Positions 1 to 7,829 of a stretch of DNA of 64,000 nucleotides are shown in pieces. Positions within the stretch are counted from its first letter, which is position 1. Every line of letters starts with the position of its first letter. The stretch is taken from positions 1,178,001 to 1,242,000 of the forward strand of contig NZ_CP117435.1 in NCBI RefSeq assembly GCF_030687495.1. Reading direction: 5' to 3'. The DNA is from Pseudomonas sp. FP453 (lineage in GTDB: Bacteria; Pseudomonadota; Gammaproteobacteria; Pseudomonadales; Pseudomonadaceae). The position numbers and the translations under genes were made by a program. The notes beneath the pieces are model-generated. The model was given only the letters and a program-made list of their open reading frames with translations, had not been told where the DNA came from and searched no databases.

Positions 1-528
1 CTTGAAGGTTTGCGCGTGGCCGTCCAGGGCTTGGGCAACGTCGGCTACGCCCTCGCCGAACAACTGCACGCGGCCGGTGCCGAACTGCTGGTGAGCGATA
101 TCGATCACGGCAAAGTGCAATTGGCCATGGAGCAACTGGGCGCGCATCCCATCGCCAACGACGCCTTGCTCAGCACCCCCTGCGACATCCTCGCACCCTG
201 CGGCCTGGGCGCCGTATTCAACCGCCAGAGCGTCGGCCAACTGCGCTGCGCCGCCGTCGCCGGCTCGGCCAGCGCGCAGCTGACCAATCTGGACATCGCC
301 GACCAACTGGAAGGGCGCGGCATCCTCTACGCCCCCGACTACGTGATCAATTCCGGCGGCCTGATCTACGTCGCCCTCAAGCACAACGGCGCAGAACTGC
401 CCGACATCACCGCGCACCTGTCGAATATCGGCACGCGCCTGACGGAAATCTTCGCCCATGCCCAGGCCGAAAAACGCAGCCCCGCGCGAGTGGCGGACGA
501 ACTGGCCGAGCGCCTGCTCTACAAATGA
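1..528 (+). CDS. Glu/Leu/Phe/Val-type amino-acid dehydrogenase, C-terminal part (5' end outside window)
   Basis: This is the C-terminal NAD-binding half of an amino-acid dehydrogenase that oxidatively deaminates an amino acid to its 2-oxo acid. The reading frame is open from base 1, so the start and the catalytic N-terminal domain lie upstream of the window. Near the start it shows a Rossmann motif VQGLGNVGY. Further on are the family's conserved APCGLGAVFN region and APDYVINSGGLI. These match the leucine/phenylalanine dehydrogenase branch better than glutamate dehydrogenase, but the true substrate cannot be told from this half. A strong hairpin follows the stop codon. Confidence 0.85.
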   Translation, partial: LEGLRVAVQGLGNVGYALAEQLHAAGAELLVSDIDHGKVQLAMEQLGAHPIANDALLSTPCDILAPCGLGAVFNRQSVGQLRCAAVAGSASAQLTNLDIADQLEGRGILYAPDYVINSGGLIYVALKHNGAELPDITAHLSNIGTRLTEIFAHAQAEKRSPARVADELAERLLYK

Positions 529-542
529 CCCACGCATTAAAA

Positions 543-569
543 AGGCCCTGAATCCATGATTCAGGGCCT
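543..569. terminator. Bidirectional hairpin terminator between the dehydrogenase and yebG
   Basis: A 12-bp perfect stem (543-554 with 558-569) closes a 3-base loop between two convergent genes. A-rich sequence flanks the left arm, so it could end transcription arriving from the right. The right side is less U-rich. Confidence 0.7.
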
Positions 570-583
570 GTTCAATTCGGGCT

Positions 584-844
584 TTATTCCGCCGGCGGGT
601 TCAGCAACTCGGACAATGCGTCCGGTTGGCTCTTGAACGCCTTGGCAAACACATCGCGGTTCTTCGCCATGTAGATCCCGGCTTCCTCCACCTGCTGCTC
701 GCTCAACGACGGCACGGCTTTTTGCAACACTTCTGCGAGCAACTCAGCGAGTTCAAGCATCTTGTCATGACGGTCAGCTTCGGCTTTATCCATGAACAAA
801 CGCTCCAGATCTCGGCTGCTGCGGTATACCACTTCGACGGCCAT
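584..844 (-). CDS. yebG: YebG family SOS-regulated protein
   Basis: This 86-residue protein begins MAVEVVYRSSRD and contains the YebG-like stretch DKMLELAELLAEVL around residues 27-40. YebG is a small DNA-damage-inducible protein whose biochemical role is still unclear. The identification is strengthened by a perfect LexA box about 45 bases upstream of the start, as expected for an SOS gene. It converges with the amino-acid dehydrogenase and shares its hairpin terminator. The length fits short Pseudomonas members of the family. Confidence 0.85.
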   Translation of the reverse strand: MAVEVVYRSSRDLERLFMDKAEADRHDKMLELAELLAEVLQKAVPSLSEQQVEEAGIYMAKNRDVFAKAFKSQPDALSELLNPPAE

Positions 845-887
845 TCACCACCTCACATGCCTTCACGATAGTTGTCTTTTGCGACTA

Positions 888-903
888 CTGTATTTATATA
901 CAG
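888..903 (-). promoter_or_regulatory. LexA (SOS) box upstream of yebG
   Basis: CTGTATTTATATACAG is a perfect CTGT-N8-ACAG LexA operator with an AT-only spacer. It lies 44 bases upstream of the yebG start, a normal distance for promoter overlap. LexA repression lifted by DNA damage is the expected control. Confidence 0.92.
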
Positions 904-959
904 CGAAAAGGGTAAGCCAAACCGTGGGGTTTGGGTAGCAGTTTTTTAATGTAGTTGGA

Positions 960-1252
960 AAATTGGGGTTTGCTATAACGGAAATTTCTGACAACTTGCC
1001 GGGGTTGCGCTGGAATTGTCCGGTGGCTTACCTTCCTCGGGCGCTGCATTTGCAGCGAGTGGGCTTGGCGGCCCAACAAGGAAGCGCAACAACCCCCCGT
1101 GAGGCTGCAGACGTTTTTGCATTTGCATTCTTGTGTTATGGCGGGTTGCGCATGGACCCTTCGGGGTGCCGGGTCGTTCCTTACCGGTCCGCCAACCTTG
1201 TGCAATCCGTCACCCAATCTGCTTGGCGGCAGACGGTGATGGTTTCTTTACT
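960..1252 (+). promoter_or_regulatory. Structured 5' leader of the DUF3077 gene (candidate cis-acting RNA)
   Basis: About 290 bases without a convincing gene precede the DUF3077 start. They hold several hairpins on the coding strand: 1042-1047 with 1052-1057, GGGC/GCCC at 1061-1074, GACCC/GGGTC at 1155-1175, and a 7-bp stem CCGCCAA/TTGGCGG joining 1189-1195 to 1223-1229. The last ends about 25 bases before the ribosome site AAGGAA (1253-1258), so it could influence translation. Open frames on both strands here have no recognisable product. I recall similar leaders before DUF3077 genes in other Pseudomonas, but that needs a search. Confidence 0.45.
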
Positions 1253-1266
1253 AAGGAACTAGGCCA

Positions 1267-1512
1267 ATGAAGAAAATTACTCCCAATCCTCCGGCTACCG
1301 ACTCGACACTATTCTGCGTTGCACCCGAAGCTGACACTGAAACCTTACTGGCCAACGCCAGCGAAACCCTATGCAGTGCCCGTGAAATGGCTAACACGCT
1401 GGCATTCGACCTTGACGGTCCGCAGCGGAGTCTAGTGTTAGCTATTCACCAATTGGTTGAAATGGGCTGCCTGTTAGTCGACCGAGCGTTAGAGAAAGTC
1501 GCACCAGTGTGA
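1267..1512 (+). CDS. DUF3077 family small protein
   Basis: This is an 81-residue protein beginning MKKITPNPPATDS. The MxKIxPNPP start and the later stretch around RSLVLAIHQLVEMGCLLVDRA match the Pseudomonas DUF3077/DUF6124-like family of small proteins, often present in several genomic copies. No function is established. The start is supported by AAGGAA eight bases upstream. It has no signal peptide or membrane segment. The long structured leader upstream suggests post-transcriptional control. Confidence 0.7.
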   Translation: MKKITPNPPATDSTLFCVAPEADTETLLANASETLCSAREMANTLAFDLDGPQRSLVLAIHQLVEMGCLLVDRALEKVAPV

Positions 1513-1525
1513 TGCGTGGTCCTCT

Positions 1526-1551
1526 GACCGCTCCTGCAATTTGGGGCGGTC
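1526..1551 (+). terminator. Hairpin downstream of the DUF3077 gene
   Basis: A 9-bp GC-rich stem (1526-1534 with 1543-1551, one G-U pair) lies just after the stop codon. It is followed by AAAAC rather than a U tract, so it is only a weak terminator candidate. Confidence 0.4.
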
Positions 1552-1663
1552 AAAACATGGTCCCAATGGCTTCGATTTTTCCTGTTACTCACTTCATCGC
1601 TCAAAGCACGACAGCGAAAACGCGAGCGACTAGACTTCTTTTTCATCGACAACGGAGGCTTTT

Positions 1664-1852
1664 ATGGACACTTCCTTTTCCTCTGGTATCCACGCAGATA
1701 CCGAAGAGCAGGCCGATAGCTACGACCGCTGGTTTCGCGCCAAGGTACAAGCTGCTCTTGATGACACCAGCCCCGGCATTCCTCACGACGAGGTGATGGC
1801 CGAGATGCAAGCGTTGATCGAGTCCAAACTCAAGAAAGGCGATGCTGATTGA
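1664..1852 (+). CDS. Type II antitoxin (RelB/ParD-like)
   Basis: This 62-residue acidic protein overlaps the following RelE/ParE toxin gene by 11 bases, the usual antitoxin-first order. The middle, YDRWFRAKVQAALDD, and the end, HDEVMAEMQALIESKLKK, resemble short RelB/ParD-type antitoxins that bind the toxin through a C-terminal helix. GGAGG at 1654-1658 supports the start. It probably neutralises the downstream toxin and represses its own promoter. The exact family is uncertain because such proteins diverge quickly. Confidence 0.75.
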   Translation: MDTSFSSGIHADTEEQADSYDRWFRAKVQAALDDTSPGIPHDEVMAEMQALIESKLKKGDAD

Positions 1853-2111
1853 GTGGGTGCCCGCAGCGCGGGTGGAACTTCGGCAAATTATTGATTACCT
1901 CAGTCATCGCAATCCTGTCGCAGCTCTCGAGATAAAGCGTTCAATCGAAGCTTCGGTTCTGGCGCTCTCCCGCAGACCCCACCTTTACCGTCCTGGCAGA
2001 GTCCTTGGTACGCGAGAAATGGTCGTACATCCGAATTATCTGGTCGTATACAAAGTGACAGACAACATTCGGATTCTCTCTGTTTTACACGCACGCCAGC
2101 GATATCCCTGA
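1842..2111 (+). CDS. RelE/ParE superfamily toxin
   Basis: This 89-residue protein has the RelE/ParE fold signature. An N-terminal WVPAARVELRQIIDYLSHRNP helix region precedes RRPHLYRPGRVLGTREMVVHPNY and a final strand-rich VYKVTDNIRILSVLHARQ. The conserved GTREMVVH..YLVVY block is typical of ParE/RelE-type toxins that target gyrase or ribosome-bound mRNA. Sequence alone does not decide which. It is translationally coupled to the antitoxin and followed by a strong hairpin. Confidence 0.85.
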   Translation: MLIEWVPAARVELRQIIDYLSHRNPVAALEIKRSIEASVLALSRRPHLYRPGRVLGTREMVVHPNYLVVYKVTDNIRILSVLHARQRYP

Positions 2112-2125
2112 TTGACCCGCCTTTC

Positions 2126-2155
2126 GGATGAGCAAAGTATTTACTTTGCTCATCC
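2126..2155 (+). terminator. Perfect 14-bp hairpin after the toxin gene
   Basis: GGATGAGCAAAGTA at 2126-2139 pairs perfectly with 2142-2155 across a 2-base loop. It sits 14 bases after the toxin stop. Few U residues follow, but the stem is strong enough to protect the 3' end or terminate. Confidence 0.65.
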
Positions 2156-2279
2156 TTACACGTGCCTCATGTCACCCCGCCACCATCTCATACCTGCCCC
2201 TGGCCTTTTTTCTGCATGCAGAACAACCGTCACGTCCAACCCGCATTATCCGGTCGAGCCGACCTAAGGAAGCATCATC

Positions 2280-2768
2280 GTGAAAATCAACTGGGCCGAA
2301 AGGCTGCGCCAGAACGTGCATGAACTGGCTGAGTCCCTGGGCAACCTGTTTGTCGAGTCGTTCCACTATCTGGCGCTGTTCGCCATTGGTGCGGTGACGG
2401 CCTGGGCGGCGGTGATGGAGTTTCTGGGGATGCTGGAGAACGGGCACATCAAGATCGATGACATCTTGCTGCTGTTCATCTACCTGGAACTGGGCGCGAT
2501 GGTCGGGATTTATTTCAAGACCAACCACATGCCCGTGCGCTTCCTGATCTACGTGGCGATCACTGCGCTGACACGCCTGCTGATCTCCAACGTGTCCCAC
2601 CACAACCCGCCAGACGTAGGCATCATCTACCTGTGCGGTGGGATTCTGCTGTTGGCGTTCTCGATCCTGGTGGTGCGTTACGCTTCGTCGGCGTTCCCCT
2701 CGGTGAAGGTTGATGGCCCGCGTCGCAAAGGCGAAGCGAACCTGGAAACCGAGAAAGGCGAGCTTTAA
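2280..2768 (+). CDS. psiE: Phosphate-starvation-inducible PsiE family membrane protein
   Basis: This is a 162-residue integral membrane protein with four predicted hydrophobic segments: about residues 28-50, 60-80, 87-105 and 118-138. The segment order, the IKIDDILLLFIYLELGAM region and MPVRFLIYVAITALTR match PsiE. PsiE is a conserved inner-membrane protein named for induction by phosphate starvation, of unknown mechanism. It starts with GTG at 2280, preceded by TAAGGAAG. No Pho box was obvious upstream. It converges with the DUF3509 gene and their ends overlap by 4 bases. Confidence 0.85.
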   Translation: MKINWAERLRQNVHELAESLGNLFVESFHYLALFAIGAVTAWAAVMEFLGMLENGHIKIDDILLLFIYLELGAMVGIYFKTNHMPVRFLIYVAITALTRLLISNVSHHNPPDVGIIYLCGGILLLAFSILVVRYASSAFPSVKVDGPRRKGEANLETEKGEL

Positions 2769-3079
2769 AGCCCGACGCTGAAGGGCAGCGCTCGCGCCGG
2801 CGGGCGCTGCAACAGTTTGTGGTCGCCATCGGTCATCACCGCGAGGATCTCCATGGCGCTGTGGCCCTGTTCGATGGCGATGCCAAATTGGATGCTTTGC
2901 ACCAGGCGTTTGAGCCGCTGCGGGTCGTTGCGTTGCTCGGCGCTGATCATGCGCTTGGCTACCACACCCGCCTCGTTGGAGAGGGTGAGCATGATGCTGC
3001 CATCCAGCCGCTGGATGCTGAGGTTGACGCGGTAGTCGGGGGTGAAGGTGTCAGTGATGATCTGAAAAGGATTGTCCAT
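2765..3079 (-). CDS. DUF3509 domain-containing protein
   Basis: This is a 104-residue soluble protein beginning MDNPFQIITDTFTPDY. A strand-rich core (NLSIQRLDGSIMLTL, EAGVVAKRMIS) is followed by a helical RNDPQRLKRLVQSIQFG. It matches the Pseudomonas DUF3509 family, which has no known function. An upstream ATG at 3112 is possible, but AGGCGG eight bases before 3079 and the family's usual N-terminus favour the start given. Confidence 0.8.
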   Translation of the reverse strand: MDNPFQIITDTFTPDYRVNLSIQRLDGSIMLTLSNEAGVVAKRMISAEQRNDPQRLKRLVQSIQFGIAIEQGHSAMEILAVMTDGDHKLLQRPPARALPFSVGL

Positions 3080-3225
3080 GGTGCGTACCGCCTGATAAGA
3101 ACATGCAGTCATTGACGGCCGGTGGCGGGATTAGTTCGCATCTCCTGACCACTGGCCATTGCCCTCATTCCCTGTACAGCAAGGGCCGTGCCGTACAGCG
3201 AACCCTCAATCGCTGAAGTCCCCCC

Positions 3226-3314
3226 TGTGGGAGCGGGCTTGCCCGCGATTACGCTGTGTCAGCTTGCTAAAACTTGGCTGACAGACCGCTATCGCGGGCA
3301 AGCCCGCTCCCACA
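3226..3314. repeat. REPIN (inverted REP pair, GCGGGCTTGCCCGC type)
   Basis: Two REP arms, TGTGGGAGCGGGCTTGCCCG at the left and its reverse complement at the right, face each other across about 40 bases. This is the classic REPIN form mobilised in trans by RAYT transposases. It lies between two genes whose 3' ends converge on it or read away. Confidence 0.9.
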
Positions 3315-3337
3315 CTGGATTGTGTTTGTGCGTTGTT

Positions 3338-4630
3338 TCAGGGCAAGACCGAAAAAACGATCGCAGACAGCGCAATCAACCCGATCACCACCACAAACAC
3401 ATTCGACACCTGGCCCGAATACTGGCGCAGCGATGGCACGCGGCGAATCGCGTACATCGGCATCAGGAACAACAGGCACGCGATGATCGGCCCGCCCATG
3501 GTTTCGATCATGCCCAGGATGCTTGGGTTGAAGGTAGCCACGGCCCAGCAGGTCAACACCATGAAGATCGCGGTGGAACGCTCCAGCCATTTGGCCGACA
3601 TCGAGCGGTTGCGCCCACGCAGGGATTTGACGATCAAGCCCTGGAAACCTTCGCTGGCGCCGATGTAGTGGCCAAGGAAGGATTTGGTAATGGCCACCAG
3701 CGCGATCAACGGTGCCGCGTAGGCGATCACCGGGGTCTGGAAGTGGTTGGCCAGGTACGACAGGATCGAAATGTTCTGCGCCTTGGCGGCCGCCAGGTCT
3801 GCCGGCGACAGGGCCAGCACACAGCTGAAGCAGAAGAACATCACCGTCAACACCATCATGCCGTGGGCGGTGGCGAGGATGCCGCTGCTCTTGCGCTCGG
3901 CCTGCGCGCCGTACACGCGTTTTTGATCGACGGCGAACGCCGAGATGATCGGCGAGTGGTTGAAGGAAAACACCATCACCGGGATCGCCAGCCACAGGGT
4001 CTTGAAGAACAGCGGCATGGGCATGCCATCACCGGCCGAGGCGAAGAACGCGCCGTTCCAGTTGGGGATCAGGCTGACGGCCAGCAACAGCAGCGCGGCG
4101 ACGAACGGGTACACCAGCACGCTCATGGCCTTGACGATCACGCCCTGGCCGCACCGCACAATCGCCATCAAGCCGAGGATCAGCACCAGCGACAGGATCG
4201 CCCGGGGCGGCGGGGCGATGTGCAGTTGGTGTTCCATGAAGCTGCTCAGGGTGTTGGTCAGCGCCACGCTGTACACCAGCAGGATCGGGAAGATGGCAAA
4301 GAAATACAGCAGGGTGATGAGCTTTCCTGCACCGACGCCGAAATGTTCCTCGACCACTTCGGTGATGTCGCCGGATTTGCCCGACAGCACAAAGCGCGTC
4401 AGCCCACGGTGGGCGAAGAAGGTCATCGGGAAGGCCAGCAGCGCCAGCACGATCAGCGGCCAGAAGCCACCAACGCCGGCGTTGATCGGCAGGAACAGGG
4501 TGCCGGCGCCGATGGCGGTGCCGTAGAGGCCGAGCATCCAAGTGGTGTCGTGTTTGGTCCAGCCTTTGCTCACGGTCGTTGTTGCAGTTTCAGCAGGATT
4601 TTCGGCAGCAGGTGTACGTACATCGGTCAT
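3338..4630 (-). CDS. sdaC: HAAAP-family serine/threonine transporter (SdaC-like)
   Basis: This 430-residue polytopic permease has about eleven hydrophobic segments. The N-terminal GLYGTAIGAGTLFLPINAG around residues 34-52 is the signature of the hydroxy/aromatic amino-acid permease family. The start at 4630 (MTDVRTPAAEN) is preferred over an in-frame ATG 36 bases upstream. The gene lies 60 bases downstream of an L-serine deaminase on the same strand, so proton-coupled serine uptake feeding that enzyme is the likely role. Aromatic amino-acid transport cannot be excluded from sequence. Confidence 0.85.
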   Translation of the reverse strand: MTDVRTPAAENPAETATTTVSKGWTKHDTTWMLGLYGTAIGAGTLFLPINAGVGGFWPLIVLALLAFPMTFFAHRGLTRFVLSGKSGDITEVVEEHFGVGAGKLITLLYFFAIFPILLVYSVALTNTLSSFMEHQLHIAPPPRAILSLVLILGLMAIVRCGQGVIVKAMSVLVYPFVAALLLLAVSLIPNWNGAFFASAGDGMPMPLFFKTLWLAIPVMVFSFNHSPIISAFAVDQKRVYGAQAERKSSGILATAHGMMVLTVMFFCFSCVLALSPADLAAAKAQNISILSYLANHFQTPVIAYAAPLIALVAITKSFLGHYIGASEGFQGLIVKSLRGRNRSMSAKWLERSTAIFMVLTCWAVATFNPSILGMIETMGGPIIACLLFLMPMYAIRRVPSLRQYSGQVSNVFVVVIGLIALSAIVFSVLP

Positions 4631-4690
4631 CGTTATTGCCTCGTTATTATTTTTGCGCGGGCTCACGTTGGGACGGTCAGGGAATGCTCC

Positions 4691-6067
4691 TCAGCATTCC
4701 ACCCAGCTCACGGCCAGGCCGCCCCGTGAAGTTTCTTTGTATTTGTCATGCATGTCGGCGCCGGTATCGCGCATGGTGCGGATCACCCGGTCGAGGGAGA
4801 TGAAGTGTTTGCCATCACCGCGCAGGGCCATTTGCGTGGCGTTGATCGCCTTGACGGCGGCGATGGCGTTGCGCTCGATGCACGGCACCTGGACCAGGCC
4901 GCCGACCGGATCGCAGGTCAGGCCGAGGTTGTGTTCCAGGCCGATTTCGGCGGCGTTTTCCAGTTGCTCCGGGGTGGCGCCGAGCACATCGGCCAAGCCA
5001 GCGGCGGCCATGGCGCAGGCCGAGCCGACTTCGCCCTGGCAACCGACTTCGGCGCCGGAGATCGAGGCGTTTTTCTTGCACAGGATGCCGACGGCGGCAG
5101 CGGCCAGGAAGAAATTGACCACGTCATCGTCGGACGCTTCAGGGTTGAATTTCATGTAGTAATGCAGCACCGCCGGGATGATCCCCGCTGCGCCGTTGGT
5201 CGGTGCCGTAACCATGCGCCCGCCAGCGGCGTTTTCTTCGTTGACGGCGAGGGCGAACAGGTTGACCCATTCCATCGCCGACAAGGTCGACGTGATCACG
5301 TTCGGTTTGCCGATTTCCAGCAGGCTGCGGTGCAATTTCGCCGCGCGGCGCGGCACATCCAGGCCACCTGGCAAGATGCCTTCATCGCGCAGGCCTTGTT
5401 CCACGCACTCGCGCATCACCGACCAGATATGCAGCAGGCCGCTGCGGATTTGTTCGTCGCTGCGCCAGGCGCGTTCGTTGGCCATCATCAGTTCGGAAAC
5501 CCGCAAGCCATGCTTGTTGCACAGGGCCAGCAGTTCCACGGCGCTGGAAAAGTCGTAGGGCAATTCCACGTCGCTGGTCGGCGCGATGCCCGATTCAGCC
5601 TCAGCCGCTTCGATGATGAAACCGCCGCCCACCGAGTAATAGGTTTGTTCGCTCAACAGGCCGCTGTCGCCGTAGGCGTGCAGGGACATGGCGTTGGGGT
5701 GGTAGGGCAGGCTTTCGTCCAGCAGCAGGAGATCGCTTTGCCAGTTGAAGGCAATGTCCTGAAGGCCTGCGAGCAACAGCCGGCCGGATTCGCGCAGGTG
5801 CTGGATACGGGCATTGATCGAGGTGGGGTCGACTGTGTCCGGCCACTCGCCCATCAGCCCCATCACGCAGGCACGGTCAGTGGCATGGCCGACCCCGGTG
5901 GCGGACAGCGAGCCATACAGGCGCACTTCAACGCGGCGCGTGTCGCTCAGCAGTTGTTGATCGATCAGGGCTTGGGCGAAGGTCGCCGCCGCCCGCATCG
6001 GGCCGACGGTGTGGGAGCTGGAGGGGCCGATGCCCACTTTGAATAGATCGAAAACACTGATAGCCAT
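4691..6067 (-). CDS. sdaB: L-serine ammonia-lyase (L-serine deaminase, iron-sulfur type)
   Basis: This 458-residue single-chain enzyme converts L-serine to pyruvate and ammonia using a labile [4Fe-4S] cluster. The N-terminal domain opens [20 protein letters not shown]. The C-terminal domain has [17 protein letters not shown], the cysteine region [20 protein letters not shown], and [15 protein letters not shown] near residues 385-400. The last residue is Cys458. In the Legionella enzyme of this type the C-terminal cysteine reaches into the active site, so this end looks functional. It probably forms an operon with the downstream serine transporter and is divergent from a LysR regulator. sdaA is an equally valid name. 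Confidence 0.93.
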   Translation of the reverse strand: MAISVFDLFKVGIGPSSSHTVGPMRAAATFAQALIDQQLLSDTRRVEVRLYGSLSATGVGHATDRACVMGLMGEWPDTVDPTSINARIQHLRESGRLLLAGLQDIAFNWQSDLLLLDESLPYHPNAMSLHAYGDSGLLSEQTYYSVGGGFIIEAAEAESGIAPTSDVELPYDFSSAVELLALCNKHGLRVSELMMANERAWRSDEQIRSGLLHIWSVMRECVEQGLRDEGILPGGLDVPRRAAKLHRSLLEIGKPNVITSTLSAMEWVNLFALAVNEENAAGGRMVTAPTNGAAGIIPAVLHYYMKFNPEASDDDVVNFFLAAAAVGILCKKNASISGAEVGCQGEVGSACAMAAAGLADVLGATPEQLENAAEIGLEHNLGLTCDPVGGLVQVPCIERNAIAAVKAINATQMALRGDGKHFISLDRVIRTMRDTGADMHDKYKETSRGGLAVSWVEC

Positions 6068-6205
6068 GCTAAAGCCTTACAAGCAATGGAGTAGGAATCG
6101 CTGCCATGTTTTGTAGGACGAGCGCAATTGGCGCGATACTGAGCCTCTGGATCGGCACTGACCAACGAATTATCCTAAGACACCCTTTAGCAGGACTAAA
6201 CTCTT

Positions 6206-7153
6206 ATGACCCGTCCCCTCCATGGCCAGACCTACGTCTGGTTGCACGTTTTCTCCTGTGCTGCGCGGCATTTGTCATTCACCCGCTGCGCCGAAGAACT
6301 GCACATCACGCCGGGGGCGGTGAGCCAGCAGATTCGCCAGTTGGAGGAGCGCCTGGGGTTTCGCTTGTTCCATCGCCGCGCACGGGGGGTGGAGCTCAGC
6401 GCCGAAGGGCAGCGGCTGGCGGCGACGGTGGGGGAGGCCTACGGCAGCATCGATGCCGAGTTGCAGCGGCTGGACGCGGGGATGATCAGCGGCACCTTGC
6501 GCCTGCGCTCGATCCCATCGTTTCTCGGCAAATGGTTGACCCCGCGTTTACCGCGTTTGCAGCAACGTTTCCCGGACATTCAACTGCGCATGGTCGCCGA
6601 AGACAGCAGCATCGCCCTGCACGAGGGCGACTTCGACCTGGCCATCGACTTGAACGACGGCAGCTACCCCGGCCTGTTATCCACAGCCCTGTTGGACGAG
6701 CAGATTTTCCCGGTGTGTGCGCCGAGCCTGTTGCGTGGACGGCCGCCGCTGCATGGGCCGGCGGATCTGGCGCACTTTCCCCTGCTACACGACATCACCG
6801 CCTGGCGTGGGAGTTATGAATATGCGGAGTGGGAGTTTTACCTGAATGCCATCGGTTATCACGACGCCGACGTGCGCCGTGGGCACACCTTCAACCGCAA
6901 CCACCTGACCATCGAAGCCGCCATCGCCGGCATGGGCGTGGCCATTGCGCGACGCACCTTGCTCAACGACGAACTGGAACGCGGCACCTTGATCGTGCCG
7001 TTCGGCCTGGCCGTGCCCAACCATAAACGCTATGTGCTGCTGTATGCGCCAGGCGCGCTGAGCCACCCGGGCGTGCGTGCGGTGCATGATTGGCTGGTGG
7101 AGGAGGCGGAGATTTTTCGCGGCTTGCACCCGTTGGGCGACGGGCAATTGTGA
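6206..7153 (+). CDS. LysR-type transcriptional regulator (GcvA-like), divergent from the serine deaminase
   Basis: This 315-residue LysR regulator has an N-terminal helix-turn-helix (about residues 20-65) including SFTRCAEELHITPGAVSQQI. The substrate-binding domain runs from about residue 95 to 300. The LHEGDFDLAIDLNDG and ATIEAAIAGMGVAIARR-like features (actual LTIEAAIAGMGVAIARR) fit the GcvA/AmpR branch. It is transcribed away from the serine deaminase across a 138-base gap, so control of serine catabolism is a reasonable inference. The effector is unknown. Confidence 0.88.
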   Translation: MTRPLHGQTYVWLHVFSCAARHLSFTRCAEELHITPGAVSQQIRQLEERLGFRLFHRRARGVELSAEGQRLAATVGEAYGSIDAELQRLDAGMISGTLRLRSIPSFLGKWLTPRLPRLQQRFPDIQLRMVAEDSSIALHEGDFDLAIDLNDGSYPGLLSTALLDEQIFPVCAPSLLRGRPPLHGPADLAHFPLLHDITAWRGSYEYAEWEFYLNAIGYHDADVRRGHTFNRNHLTIEAAIAGMGVAIARRTLLNDELERGTLIVPFGLAVPNHKRYVLLYAPGALSHPGVRAVHDWLVEEAEIFRGLHPLGDGQL

Positions 7154-7365
7154 GGATTGCTGGGCGTAGGAAGTTGTAACTAACTCCCCACCCTAACAGC
7201 GTTTTTGATCGTAGTCAGGGTTAATTTGTAATGTGGGATTTATCTTTGAAAAGGGGTTGAATTGTTCGGCTGACTGCTCAATTGTGTAGTCAAGAGGTCA
7301 TGGTTTCACCGCATCGGTGTTGCAGTTGTGACCTCTCGCGAGCTAGCTGAAATAAGGGAAAAACT

Positions 7366-7776
7366 ATGCAAATCCAAGTCAATAGCGATAACCATATTGA
7401 AAGCAGCATCCGACTGGAGGAGTGGGTACGTACTACCATTGAAAGCACGCTCGAACGTTACGAAGAGGACCTGACCCGCGTTGAGGTCTACCTGCGGGAT
7501 GAGAACGGCGACAAGCCCGGCCCCCACGATTTGAGCTGCCGCCTGGAAGCACGGCCAAAAGGCCATCAGCCGCTCTCGGTACTGCACAAGGCCGATACCC
7601 TGGAACAGGCGATCGACGGTGCGGCGACCAAGCTGGACCATGCGCTGGAGCATCTGTTTGGCAAGCTGCAAGGCAAGCCTCGCGCTGCCGCGAAACCCCA
7701 GCCAGCCAAAAGCGTGAATGATGACGCGCTTGAAGAGGAATTCCTGGAAAACGAAAACGCTGCACTCAATAGCTGA
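7366..7776 (+). CDS. HPF/RaiA family ribosome-associated protein
   Basis: This is a 136-residue protein. Its first about 100 residues form the HPF/RaiA (sigma-54 modulation) domain: MQIQVNSDNHIESS, YEEDLTRVEVYLRDENG, CRLEARPKGHQP and a helix ending ATKLDHALEHLFGKL. Such proteins bind the 30S subunit in stationary phase and stabilise or inactivate ribosomes. An Ala/Pro-rich linker and an acidic tail (DDALEEEFLENE) follow, and the long HPF C-terminal domain is absent. It stands alone, with a strong terminator after it. It is distinct from the rpoN-linked hpf gene, which would have different neighbours. Confidence 0.85.
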   Translation: MQIQVNSDNHIESSIRLEEWVRTTIESTLERYEEDLTRVEVYLRDENGDKPGPHDLSCRLEARPKGHQPLSVLHKADTLEQAIDGAATKLDHALEHLFGKLQGKPRAAAKPQPAKSVNDDALEEEFLENENAALNS

Positions 7777-7799
7777 CAGTTTTTTCAACCCCACTGAAG

Positions 7800-7823
7800 A
7801 CGGGCCTGCATTTGCAGGCCCGT
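7800..7823. terminator. Bidirectional hairpin terminator
   Basis: ACGGGCCTGCA pairs perfectly with TGCAGGCCCGT over 11 bp with a 2-base loop, between convergent genes. A short T-rich stretch precedes it and TTTGCGTTT follows. Confidence 0.75.
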
Positions 7824-7829
7824 TTGCGT

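Noticed and set aside
894..1262. Open frames of 99 and 107 codons on opposite strands before the DUF3077 gene
   Set aside because: Cysteine- and arginine-rich, no domain, no ribosome site; the structured-leader explanation fits better.
3188..4729. A 513-codon open frame on the plus strand opposite the serine transporter
   Set aside because: It is rich in Arg, His, Gln and Gly, has no domain, and lies antisense to a clear transporter; long antisense frames are common in GC-rich DNA.
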